Notes: generated by a model not told the origin, from the sequence alone. A DNA stretch of 13,121 bases from G963674505 sp964575975 (GCA_964575975.1 CAZNTU010000156.1:1-13121), one strand, 5' to 3'. Counted from the stretch's first letter, positions 1-6,783 are shown. Numbers and translations: made by a program.

Positions 1-261
1 CTTTGCGTCGGCGACCGCGGAAAGGGATTCGACCCCGGAATTCTCCGCTCGGACGTCTTCAAGAACCGCCTGGGGCTGATCAGCATAAAAGAGCGAGCGC
101 GATACCTGGGGGGAGATCTCGAGATCGCAAGCGCGCCCGGAAAGGGCAGCCGGCTGACCCTGGTTCTGCCCCTCGAGCCGGATCTGATCCTGATGGACGT
201 CTCCATGCCGGAAATGGCGACCGGGACGTGGAAACCGTGGAAGAATTATAGGAGGCCATAG
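1..261 (+). pseudogene. Remnant of a two-component system: sensor kinase C-terminus fused to a response-regulator fragment (5' end outside window)
   Basis: Reading from base 1 gives the end of a histidine-kinase ATPase domain: a G1-type box DRGKGFDP, then GLISIKERARYLGGDLEI and SAPGKGSRLTLVLPL. This is the typical C-terminus of NarX/LiaS-type (HisKA_3) sensor kinases. The kinase should stop here. Instead the frame runs straight into PDLILMDVSMPEM, the phospho-acceptor aspartate strand of a response-regulator receiver domain (the D of MDVSMP). After PEM the frame turns into unrelated sequence and stops at 259-261. What is seen is a kinase end joined to the middle of a receiver domain without its first half or the effector domain. 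I infer a deletion between an adjacent kinase/regulator gene pair, followed by decay. The kinase's own N-terminus is outside the window, so I cannot say whether the rest is intact. It converges on the ABC permease gene. Confidence 0.75.
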
Positions 262-297
262 AAAACGGCTATGCGAATTGGAAGTCGAAAGAGCTTT

Positions 298-318
298 GAA
301 CATTGAACGTAGAACGTC
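298..318. repeat. Short tandem array, three 7-bp units (GAACRTN)
   Basis: Three adjacent heptamers, GAACATT, GAACGTA and GAACGTC, fill the gap between the decayed two-component remnant and the end of the permease gene. A similar 7-bp periodicity, with a different sequence, occurs at 2773-2814. No rho-independent terminator is visible in this gap for either converging transcript. Confidence 0.6.
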
Positions 319-321
319 TTT

Positions 322-1551
322 TCACGCCTCCCGCTTGTAAGGCTTTCCCACGGCCGCCGGCGCGGCGGCCCGCCCGACGAAACCCGCAAGCACGACGATC
401 GTGACAATGTACGGCGCCATGCCGAGGAACTGGTAGGGAAGCTCCACTCCCGAGATTTGCAGCTTGATTTGAAGCGCGTCCGCGAAGCCGAAAAGCAGGG
501 CGCCTCCCAGCGCGCCGACCGGGCGCCAGTTGCCGAAAATCATGGCGGCCAGAGCGATAAAGCCTTTTCCTCCGGTCATCAGCTCCTCGAAATCGCCCAC
601 CGTCTCCAGGGAAAACCAGGCTCCTCCCAGTCCCGCGACGGCTCCGGCAAGGACGACGTTCCCGAAGCGAATTCGCGTCACGTCGATCCCAGCGCTGTCC
701 GCAGCGTACGGATGCTCCCCGACCGCCCTCGTCCTTAGCCCCCATCCGGTGCGAAACAGGGCGACCGCGACGATGAAAACCGAAGCGAACATGGCGTAGA
801 CCATGGGCTGGTGCTGGAAGAGGATTTTTCCCGCCACGGGAATGTCCGCCAACAAGGGGATCGGCAATCGCGGGAAAACTCCGGGCGGGGGCAGGTCCGA
901 GCCGACCAGGAAAGCCCTTCTTATGAAACCGGTGCTTCCAACCGCCAAGATGTTGATCGCCGTTCCGCCGATGATCTGATCGACCGAAAAGCCGACGGAG
1001 AGGACCGCGTGGATCGCTGCCATAATCATGCCCGCGAACACTGCCGCGGCAAGCCCGGCCCACAGGCTCTGGGCGTACAGCGCCACGGTGAACCCCACGC
1101 ACGCGGCGGAAAGCATCATTCCCTCGATGGCGATGTTGATCACCCCGCTTCGTTCGCACAAAACGCCCGACACGGCACCGAGAGCAATGGGCGTGGCAAG
1201 CTTCAGGCTTTGCGCGGCTAGACCGACGACATCCAGCCTTCCTCCCATGCCCGCGCCGACAATCGCCGCAGCGATCAATATCGCGCCCCCCAGCGCGGTC
1301 GAAACCGTTCTGCCCCGCTTCGTGCCCCTTCGAATCCAAAACTCGAACGCCCCGCAAAGCAGCGAGACTATTCCCAAAAAAACGAACGCGCAAACGGTCG
1401 GAAAACCGATTGTCCCCAGATTGGAAAACCGAATGCCCGTTCTCGTCTCCGGCGAAACAACGACCGCGAATAAAAGCAGAGCCGCTCCCGTCGCCGAGAA
1501 GAACCACGGATAACCGCCCTCCCCTCTTCCAAACAATTGCCGACGTCCCAC
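322..1551 (-). CDS. ABC transporter inner-membrane permease, BMP-type nucleoside importer (NupQ/YufQ family)
   Basis: This 409-residue, strongly hydrophobic protein belongs to the branched-chain/simple-sugar permease superfamily (BPD_transp_2). The family signature LCERSGVINIAIEGMM lies at residues 131-146, as in NupQ/YufQ permeases that import nucleosides with BMP binding proteins. Further membrane segments follow, ending near residue 400. It should form the transmembrane channel as a heterodimer with the upstream permease. The start is GTG at 1551. A GGGAGGA ribosome-binding site lies inside the end of the preceding permease gene, whose stop is 3 bases upstream, so translation is probably coupled. 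The protein carries about 100 residues before the conserved core, with two or three extra hydrophobic segments (about 15-33, 48-72 and 86-104); classical members are about 320 residues. The family is clear. The substrate is inferred from the operon. Confidence 0.93.
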   Translation of the reverse strand: MGRRQLFGRGEGGYPWFFSATGAALLLFAVVVSPETRTGIRFSNLGTIGFPTVCAFVFLGIVSLLCGAFEFWIRRGTKRGRTVSTALGGAILIAAAIVGAGMGGRLDVVGLAAQSLKLATPIALGAVSGVLCERSGVINIAIEGMMLSAACVGFTVALYAQSLWAGLAAAVFAGMIMAAIHAVLSVGFSVDQIIGGTAINILAVGSTGFIRRAFLVGSDLPPPGVFPRLPIPLLADIPVAGKILFQHQPMVYAMFASVFIVAVALFRTGWGLRTRAVGEHPYAADSAGIDVTRIRFGNVVLAGAVAGLGGAWFSLETVGDFEELMTGGKGFIALAAMIFGNWRPVGALGGALLFGFADALQIKLQISGVELPYQFLGMAPYIVTIVVLAGFVGRAAAPAAVGKPYKREA

Positions 1552-1554
1552 GAG

Positions 1555-2676
1555 CTATCCTCCCCATCCTTTGGAAAACGCGACCCGGCGGTCCGCTTTT
1601 TTGCGAATGCCGTACAACCGCCTTACGATCGGGTCCGCTGCGATAAACACGATCACCAGCGCCTGAATGACGTTGATCAGATCGATGGAAATTCCCGAGC
1701 GGATTTGCATGAGTCCCGCTCCGTTTCGGAGGCCTCCCCAGAGAAAGGCGGCGGGAAGGACCCCGTACGGATTCGACCGGGCCAGAAACGCCACTGCGAT
1801 GGCGTCGTAGCCGTACCCGGAGGAGAAGGCCGCAGGAAGGTTGTGCTCCAGGCCGAGGACTTCCACGCCTCCGGCAAGCCCCGCCAAACCGCCCGCCGCC
1901 GCCATGGCCAGGACCGTGTTCAGCTGTACTTTCATGCCCGCGTACTTGGCGACGTCCGGATTTTGGCCGACGGTGCGGATTTCGAAACCGAACGTCGTCT
2001 TTTTCAGAACCAGGGCCGTGAGAAAAACTGCCGCTATCGCCAGGAGAAAGCCCGCGTGGAGGCGATATTCGGGCCCTATGATTTTCGGAAGACTCGCCGT
2101 TTCCAGGATGTACGGAGTCCTGTCCACGGTGGCGGCGGCGTCCCGGACGACGTTCTTGACCATATAGTCCACGAAGTTTACCGCGACGTAGTTGAGCATG
2201 ATGGTGACGATCACCTCGTGCGCCCCGAACCGGGCCTTGAGCCAGCCGGGAATCGCGCCCCATAACGCTCCGCCCGCGAGACCCGCCGCGATTGCGAGAG
2301 GCAAATGCAAGAACGCGGGGACGCCATGGATGCCGAAGCCCGCCGTTGCGGCGCACAACGCCCCCATGTAGAACTGGCCTTCGGCCCCGATGTTGAACAG
2401 CCCTTGTTGAAAACCGAAGGCGACGGCAAGGCCCGTAAGAATGTAAGGCGTGGCCGCCGCGCAAGTTTCGGCAAGCGCCCCCGGAGAACCGGCCATTCCC
2501 TCGAAAAGGCCGCCGTAGGCTTCAAGGACATCGGCTCCCGAAACCCACACGACCGCCGCGCCGCAAACAAGCGCAGTGAAAACTGCGAGAAGCGTGACCG
2601 ACGCCTCGGCAAGGGCGGCGGCGATTTTCTCCTTGAAAGTATTATTGTTTTGAGGATTGTTCTTCGTGCTTTTCAA
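1555..2676 (-). CDS. ABC transporter inner-membrane permease, BMP-type nucleoside importer (NupP/YufP family)
   Basis: This 373-residue membrane protein carries the hallmark GFQQGLFNIGAEGQFYMGAL near residue 85, characteristic of NupP/YufP permeases of the BPD_transp_2 superfamily. It is the partner of the downstream permease. The first membrane helix begins around residue 26, after a short Asn/Lys-rich cytoplasmic N-terminus. The start is TTG at 2676: an in-frame TAG lies five codons upstream, no ATG occurs before the first helix, and an AGGA ribosome-binding site lies about 8 bases upstream. The gap to the preceding ATPase gene is 266 bases, unusual in an otherwise tight operon, and is filled by a palindromic element (2751-2909). 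Whether the element affects co-transcription of the permeases with the ATPase cannot be told from sequence. Confidence 0.93.
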   Translation of the reverse strand: MKSTKNNPQNNNTFKEKIAAALAEASVTLLAVFTALVCGAAVVWVSGADVLEAYGGLFEGMAGSPGALAETCAAATPYILTGLAVAFGFQQGLFNIGAEGQFYMGALCAATAGFGIHGVPAFLHLPLAIAAGLAGGALWGAIPGWLKARFGAHEVIVTIMLNYVAVNFVDYMVKNVVRDAAATVDRTPYILETASLPKIIGPEYRLHAGFLLAIAAVFLTALVLKKTTFGFEIRTVGQNPDVAKYAGMKVQLNTVLAMAAAGGLAGLAGGVEVLGLEHNLPAAFSSGYGYDAIAVAFLARSNPYGVLPAAFLWGGLRNGAGLMQIRSGISIDLINVIQALVIVFIAADPIVRRLYGIRKKADRRVAFSKGWGG

Positions 2677-2750
2677 AGCTTTTTCCTATAGTTAAATCCG
2701 ATTGTCAAACGGGGCCGACAGGACCTATAGGCCCGAGGGAACCAAGGGAC

Positions 2751-2909
2751 ATAAGCGCTAACTTAAGCCCAACCATTGACAATTAACTATTGACCATTGA
2801 TTATTGGCTATTGAAAACTTTTCAATTTCCGGTCGGGCCTTCCAAAGTCGAACCGTCCCGCATAGAATTCCCGATAATCAATGGATAATGCTCCAAAGTT
2901 AGCGCTTAT
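2751..2909. repeat. Palindromic (MITE- or hairpin-like) intergenic element inside the transporter operon
   Basis: A perfect 14-bp inverted repeat, ATAAGCGCTAACTT at 2751-2764 and AAGTTAGCGCTTAT at 2896-2909, bounds 131 bases. Nested inside it is a second perfect 11-bp inverted repeat, CCATTGATTAT at 2794-2804 and ATAATCAATGG at 2874-2884. A further 8-bp palindrome surrounds a single base at 2810-2826 (ATTGAAAA/TTTTCAAT). A 9-bp direct repeat, GGGGCCGAC, occurs outside the element at 2711-2719 and 2919-2927, but it does not directly abut the inverted repeats. The interior has no open reading frame of note. The arrangement fits a small non-autonomous mobile element or a long structured intergenic repeat. 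The arms could also fold in the operon mRNA. Confidence 0.6.
2773..2814. repeat. Heptamer array, six 7-bp units (consensus TCAATRG on the minus strand)
   Basis: Six successive heptamers occur inside the palindromic element. On the plus strand the first unit is CCATTGA (2773-2779) and the last is CTATTGA (2808-2814). Two units are exact copies (2773-2779 and 2794-2800), another two are exact copies (2787-2793 and 2808-2814), and the remaining two differ by one or more bases. The 7-bp period is clear by eye. The function is unknown. Confidence 0.65.
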
Positions 2910-2942
2910 GGAACCGAGGGGGCCGACCAACCGGCGGGCCAT

Positions 2943-4469
2943 TCAAAGCACTCCCGCCATCCATAGGCCGATCTTGTTTCTATCCGCCGTCTGCCCCGGC
3001 GTTTCGGCGAAGATTCTTCCCCGGTACATGACCCCTATCCGGTCGGATAGAGAGAATATTTCGTCCAGCTCGGCGGATACGAGCAAGACGGCGCATCCCT
3101 GGTCCCGCAACGCCAGTATTCTGCGTCGGATGAATTCGGCGGCGCCCACGTCGATTCCGCGGGTGGGCTGCGACGCGATCAAAAGGCGAATCGGTTTGGA
3201 CATTTCCCTGGCCGCCACCATTTTCTGCTGGTTTCCGCCGGAAAGGTTTCCCGCCCGGGCGGTTATTCCGGATGCTCGGATGTCGTAGTCTCGCATCAAT
3301 CTTCGGGCGCTTTCGAAAATCTTCCCGAAATCCAGGATTCCATGGCGGGAAAAGGGCGGGCGGCGATAGGATGTGAGCGCCAGGTTTTCCGCGATGGAAA
3401 AGGCCCCCGCCATGCCGTGCCTGTGGCCGTCCTCTGGAATATGTGCGACGCCGGCGTCGAACACGCGACGCGGGGAACGGTTCCCTATTTCCTGCTCGTC
3501 CAGCAGCACCCTTCCTTCCAAGCATCTCCTCAGCCCGGCGAGCGCCTCGACCAGCTGGGTCTGCCCGTTGTTCTGAACTCCTGCGACGCCGTAAATTTCC
3601 CCTTCGCGGATTCGAAACGATACCGAGTCCACCGCAAGAGCGCCCCGGTCGTCCTCGACCGAAAGGTGTTCCACGCGCAAAACCGGCTTGCCCGGCCGGA
3701 ATTCCCTTTTCTCCAGCGAAAACGAAACGGGCTTTCCCACCATCAAGGAAGCCAACTCTCTTTCGGAGGTCTGCTTCGGAGTCAGATTTCCCGTCACTCG
3801 GCCGTTTCTCAAAATCGTTATTTTGTCTGCCGTTCTCATGACTTCGTCCAGTTTGTGCGTGATGAAAACAATGGATTTTCCCCTGCCCGTCAAATTCTTC
3901 AACGCGGAAAACAACTTTTCGGACTCGTCGGGGGTCAGTACGGCGGTGGGTTCGTCCAAGATCAGGATTTTCGCCTCCCGGTACAAAACCTTGAGGATTT
4001 CGACCCGTTGCCTGAGCCCCACCGGCATGTATTCCACGAGTGCGTCGGGGTCGATCTCCATTCCGAACTCCTCGGACAGCCTCCCGATTTTATCGGCCGC
4101 GGTCTTCATGTCCAAAAAGACGCCTTTTTTGAGGATTTCACGCCCGAGTACAATATTTTCGGCGGCGGTCATGGTCGGCACAAGAGAAAAATGCTGATGC
4201 ACCATTCCCACGCCCAGCCGAATCGCATGGGACGCGTTTTCGATCCGGACGGCTTTTCCGAACAGGCGAATTTCGCCCTTTTGCGGTCGGTAAAAGCCAT
4301 GGGCGATTTTCATGAGAGTGGTCTTGCCGGCGCCGTTTTCCCCCAGCAGGGCGTGAACTTCGCCCTGTTCAAGGGCGAAGTCCACGTCGTCGTTGGCGAC
4401 CACGCCGGGAAAAGTTCGGGTGACGCCGATCATCTCGAGAGCGGGAGGCGCGGGCTGGTTGGCGTTCAT
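2943..4469 (-). CDS. ABC transporter ATP-binding protein with two nucleotide-binding domains (BMP-type nucleoside importer, NupO/YufO family)
   Basis: This 508-residue cytoplasmic ATPase powers the importer. The first domain is complete: Walker A GENGAGKTT at residues 43-51, Q-loop in MVHQHFSLVP, signature VGLRQRVEI and Walker B LILDEPTAVLTP. The second domain has the degenerate P-loop typical of the family (GVAGVQNNGQTQLVEAL) but an intact signature LSGGNQQ (residues 409-415), followed by QPTRGIDVGA. This tandem layout matches sugar/nucleoside ABC ATPases such as NupO, RbsA and MglA. I chose ATG at 4469. An in-frame TTG lies three codons upstream at 4478, but only the ATG has a ribosome-binding-like GGTGG at a usual distance (about 9 bases), and that GGTGG belongs to a short repeat array. 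It follows the Qng1 gene after a 77- to 87-base gap. Confidence 0.95.
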   Translation of the reverse strand: MNANQPAPPALEMIGVTRTFPGVVANDDVDFALEQGEVHALLGENGAGKTTLMKIAHGFYRPQKGEIRLFGKAVRIENASHAIRLGVGMVHQHFSLVPTMTAAENIVLGREILKKGVFLDMKTAADKIGRLSEEFGMEIDPDALVEYMPVGLRQRVEILKVLYREAKILILDEPTAVLTPDESEKLFSALKNLTGRGKSIVFITHKLDEVMRTADKITILRNGRVTGNLTPKQTSERELASLMVGKPVSFSLEKREFRPGKPVLRVEHLSVEDDRGALAVDSVSFRIREGEIYGVAGVQNNGQTQLVEALAGLRRCLEGRVLLDEQEIGNRSPRRVFDAGVAHIPEDGHRHGMAGAFSIAENLALTSYRRPPFSRHGILDFGKIFESARRLMRDYDIRASGITARAGNLSGGNQQKMVAAREMSKPIRLLIASQPTRGIDVGAAEFIRRRILALRDQGCAVLLVSAELDEIFSLSDRIGVMYRGRIFAETPGQTADRNKIGLWMAGVL

Positions 4470-4477
4470 TTGGTTCA

Positions 4478-4504
4478 ACCACCAATTACACGAATTGCAC
4501 GAAT
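4478..4504. repeat. Short tandem array, three 9-bp units (ATTCGTGNA on the minus strand)
   Basis: On the minus strand three nonamers follow each other, ATTCGTGCA, ATTCGTGTA and ATTGGTGGT, immediately upstream of the ABC ATPase start codon. The last, diverged unit supplies the GGTGG that looks like the ATPase ribosome-binding site. Together with the 7-bp arrays at 298-318 and 2773-2814 it shows that short-period repeats occupy intergenic gaps in this genome. Confidence 0.6.
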
Positions 4505-4556
4505 ACAGTTAAAGAAAAATACGGCTTTCCGATGAAAAAAACCGACGCCGTTCTTT

Positions 4557-5549
4557 TCAGTAGAAGACGGTGCGGGTTCGATGTCTTGGTTTCGTCTTCT
4601 TGTAATACGGATTCTGTCCCCTGTTCCACAGAAGGTAATCGAGTCCCATTGAGGAGACTTTCTCGCCGGATTCGATCAAGGCCACCTTGATCTTTTCGAC
4701 CGCGTGCAAGGCGCACGCCCTGATTTCGATCTCCTCGTGGCTGTCGCGAGGAATCCGCTCGCCGGAGTCTATTCTCCGGACAAGCTCCGGGCGATAATTC
4801 AAGATTCCATCCATTCTCAACACGTGCGGGACAAGGTTGTCGGCGAAAATGGTCAAGCGGTCGAGGTCGAGGAACTTGCCGAAGCTTTTTCCGCCGAATG
4901 CCAATGCCAAATCGGCGCAGGTCAGCTGCGCCCGCTTGAAAAAAAATGCGTCGAAACCCTTGTAAGACTGGACGTCCATGAAAAACGGCATGCCCGACAG
5001 CATTGCCGCCAATTTTTCGCAAGAGTTTTCGGCGGCTTCCACCAAGTCGGGGAAAGAGCCTCCGAAATATCGATCCGCGTAGTCGCCCAGGTCGTTGAGG
5101 GACTTGGCGAAAAGCGCCATCAGTTCGCCGACGATTTCGTTTTCGGGGTCCTGCCCGAATATGCGGACGCAGTCCGACGGGGAAATCTTCGACAGAAACA
5201 CGCTATCCATGGGGCCTTCGCTCAGGAAATGATCGTTCAGCGAGCTTGCGACGGTAAAATAGCCGGACATCCCCGGCCGTTTCTTCAAATGGGGAAAATA
5301 CCCGGAGCCGAAATTGATGGAATCCAGAACAAGGAAAAACGCGAGCGTCTCTTCGCCGCGCCCCAGGCAATGGCGCTCGGGATGCAGCTCGGGGGTCCCG
5401 ATGGTTTCCAGCGGAAGCGAATCGGCGTAATCTTTGATCTTTTCCGTATTTATCCGCACATGTTCGGCATTCTCCGCCACCCGACGGCAACTCTCGCGTA
5501 TCCTGTCCAAAAGCCCCTCGGACGAAACCGCCATTCCAAGCATCTTCAT
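4557..5549 (-). CDS. qng1: Queuosine 5'-phosphate N-glycosylase/hydrolase, queuosine salvage protein (Qng1, DUF2419 family)
   Basis: This 330-residue soluble protein has the landmarks of the DUF2419/queuosine-salvage family: DSINFGSGYFP from residue 76, KRAQLTCADLALAFGG, then TIFADNLVPHVL with D237 in the position of the conserved aspartate of the TxFADYRVPQ motif, EIEIRACALHAVEKI, the LDYLLWNRGQ block, and the C-terminal HRTRTVFY. Family members, including human QNG1, hydrolyse queuosine 5'-monophosphate to release queuine, which is then put into tRNAs with a GUN anticodon. The length fits the family. The gene starts 16 bases after the binding-protein gene with a GGGAG ribosome-binding site, so it is co-transcribed with a nucleoside-type ABC importer. 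I infer intracellular processing of an imported queuosine-like nucleoside. No nucleoside kinase or tRNA-guanine transglycosylase is in the window. Confidence 0.88.
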   Translation of the reverse strand: MKMLGMAVSSEGLLDRIRESCRRVAENAEHVRINTEKIKDYADSLPLETIGTPELHPERHCLGRGEETLAFFLVLDSINFGSGYFPHLKKRPGMSGYFTVASSLNDHFLSEGPMDSVFLSKISPSDCVRIFGQDPENEIVGELMALFAKSLNDLGDYADRYFGGSFPDLVEAAENSCEKLAAMLSGMPFFMDVQSYKGFDAFFFKRAQLTCADLALAFGGKSFGKFLDLDRLTIFADNLVPHVLRMDGILNYRPELVRRIDSGERIPRDSHEEIEIRACALHAVEKIKVALIESGEKVSSMGLDYLLWNRGQNPYYKKTKPRHRTRTVFY

Positions 5550-5565
5550 TTTCTCCCTGCCTTTG

Positions 5566-6564
5566 TCAATTTTCGATTTCTCCGGAAATCAGTTTTTCCC
5601 GGATCTCCGCGAGCTTCTTCTTGACCGAGTCCGGCACCGCAGAGTCGGCCTCGTGAAAAGGAGCCAGGCCGATTCCTCCGTTTTGCGCGTCGAACAAGAG
5701 GGTATCGCCTTTGAATTCCCCGTTGACGATTTTCTTCAACGCGGTGTACACGGCCACGTCGATGCGTTTCATCGCGCTGGAGAGAACCCTGGCGGAACCC
5801 GGTGCCTTGCCGTTTTTGAACGAGGTCTCGTATTCGTCCTGGTCCACGCCGATCACCCACGCCCCGGCCGCCGCAGCTCCCATAATCGCGCCGGAGCCGG
5901 TTGTTCCGCCCGCGCCGAATATTACGTCCGCGCCTTCGTCCATTTGGGACAACGCGGCCGCTTTTCCCCGGGCGGGATCGGTGAAGCTGTCGATATGCAC
6001 CGAAAGCACCTCGCAGTCGGGGCATACGTATTCGACTCCCGCCTTGTAGGCCTTTCTAAAACGCGCCACCGGAGGAATCTCCTTGCCCGCAACCATTCCG
6101 GTCGTCTTGCTTTCGGTCATAAGCCCCGCCAGAGCACCGGCCATGAAACCGGACTGGCTTTCCGAAAACACCAGCCCCATCACGTTTTCCAAAGGAGGAT
6201 CGAACGCGAAATCCACTATGACGAACTCGACGCCCGGATGCTTTTGCGCCATTTGCCGCGTGGCGTCCCCCAGCATGAAACCCACCGTAACAATCACGTC
6301 GTATCCTTCGTTGACGAATTGCCCGAGGTTTTTAATGTAGTCGGTGGGCTGGCGGGTTTCGACGAAGGACGTTTTCAACCCGAACTCCTCCGCAGCCTTG
6401 GTCATGCCTTTGTAGGCGTACTCGTTGAATGTCTTGTCGTCGATCTTGCCCATGTCGGTTACCAGCCCGACCTTGAGCGGCTCCTTGGCGGACACCGACT
6501 GGACCGACGGGAAAACGGCCATAAATGGAATAAAAAGGAAGAAAAGCGCGAGAAATCGTTTCAC
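5566..6564 (-). CDS. BMP/PnrA-family periplasmic nucleoside-binding protein of the ABC importer
   Basis: This 332-residue secreted binding protein has a Sec signal peptide: MKRF, a hydrophobic core, and a predicted type I cleavage site after SVSA (about residue 26). No lipobox cysteine is present, so it should be a soluble periplasmic protein, unlike PnrA/TmpC-type lipoproteins. BMP-family motifs are clear: VGLVTDMGKIDDKTFNEYAY near the mature N-terminus, then GYDVIVTVGFMLGD, GADVIFGAGGTTGSGA and WVIGVDQDEYET. Characterised members bind purine nucleosides, and some spirochaete members bind riboflavin. The start is GTG at 6564, with GGAGG six bases upstream. It is the first gene of the operon, behind a good promoter at 6687-6715. 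The operon context with Qng1 suggests a 7-deazaguanine nucleoside ligand (inference). Confidence 0.92.
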   Translation of the reverse strand: MKRFLALFFLFIPFMAVFPSVQSVSAKEPLKVGLVTDMGKIDDKTFNEYAYKGMTKAAEEFGLKTSFVETRQPTDYIKNLGQFVNEGYDVIVTVGFMLGDATRQMAQKHPGVEFVIVDFAFDPPLENVMGLVFSESQSGFMAGALAGLMTESKTTGMVAGKEIPPVARFRKAYKAGVEYVCPDCEVLSVHIDSFTDPARGKAAALSQMDEGADVIFGAGGTTGSGAIMGAAAAGAWVIGVDQDEYETSFKNGKAPGSARVLSSAMKRIDVAVYTALKKIVNGEFKGDTLLFDAQNGGIGLAPFHEADSAVPDSVKKKLAEIREKLISGEIEN

Positions 6565-6585
6565 GAGGAACCTCCGTTTCTTTGC

Positions 6586-6636
6586 CCGGTTTCGTTTTCA
6601 ACCGGCGGCTTCGGGACAATGCCGGCGCAAGCGCCG
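6586..6636 (-). promoter_or_regulatory. Structured 5' leader of the transporter/qng1 operon (two hairpins)
   Basis: Between the predicted transcription start (about 6680) and the GTG at 6564 the mRNA can form two stems: a CGGCGC/GCGCCG pair at 6623-6628 and 6631-6636, and CCGGTT pairing with AACCGG at 6586-6591 and 6600-6605 (8-base loop). The second stem ends about 10 bases before the GGAGG ribosome-binding site. I do not recognise it as a known preQ1 riboswitch. Whether it regulates is unknown. Confidence 0.35.
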
Positions 6637-6686
6637 CAGGAAATCTTTTCGTTTGTTTCTTACGTCTTGCAAAAAGCCAAGTGGAG

Positions 6687-6715
6687 AATATATCACAATG
6701 CCTTCGTCCCCTCAA
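6687..6715 (-). promoter_or_regulatory. Sigma-70-type promoter for the bmp-qng1-ABC operon
   Basis: On the minus strand, -35 TTGAGG (6710-6715) and -10 TATATT (6687-6692) are separated by exactly 17 bases. Each box matches the consensus at four or five of six positions. The predicted start near 6680 leaves a leader of about 115 bases before the GTG at 6564. Confidence 0.6.
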
Positions 6716-6748
6716 TCGAATGATGGCGGCTTCTATCAAGCTTTTGCC

Positions 6749-6777
6749 TTGAAGTTCGATTCCAAGCATGCTACAAA
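6749..6777 (+). promoter_or_regulatory. Candidate sigma-70-type promoter for the HAD-IGPD/hisC/hisD/hisS operon
   Basis: -35 TTGAAG (6749-6754) and -10 TACAAA (6772-6777) are 17 bases apart, each matching four of six consensus positions. Transcription would start near 6784 and leave a leader of about 88 bases. The divergent transporter promoter has its -35 box only 34 bases away, so one regulator could act on both. Confidence 0.45.
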
Positions 6778-6783
6778 AGCCGA

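Noticed and set aside
269..2464. 731-residue open frame on the minus strand across both permease genes
   Set aside because: It is an Arg/Gly-rich shadow frame of the permeases, with no domain and atypical composition. The permease frames carry clear family motifs.
2711..2927. 9-bp GGGGCCGAC repeats as a target-site duplication
   Set aside because: They lie 31 and 9 bases outside the inverted-repeat ends instead of abutting them, so I note them without calling a transposition footprint.
3342..4535. Long plus-strand open frame opposite the ABC ATPase
   Set aside because: It is antisense to a gene with intact Walker and signature motifs. Its own translation shows no recognisable domain.
4505..4556. 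Rho-independent terminator after qng1
   Set aside because: T-runs are present on the minus strand but no convincing GC-rich stem precedes them. It would also cut off the importer's own ATPase and permeases.
6565..6680. Known preQ1-I riboswitch in the bmp leader
   Set aside because: I could not find the stem, C-rich loop and A-rich tail arrangement of that class. Only two ordinary hairpins are visible.
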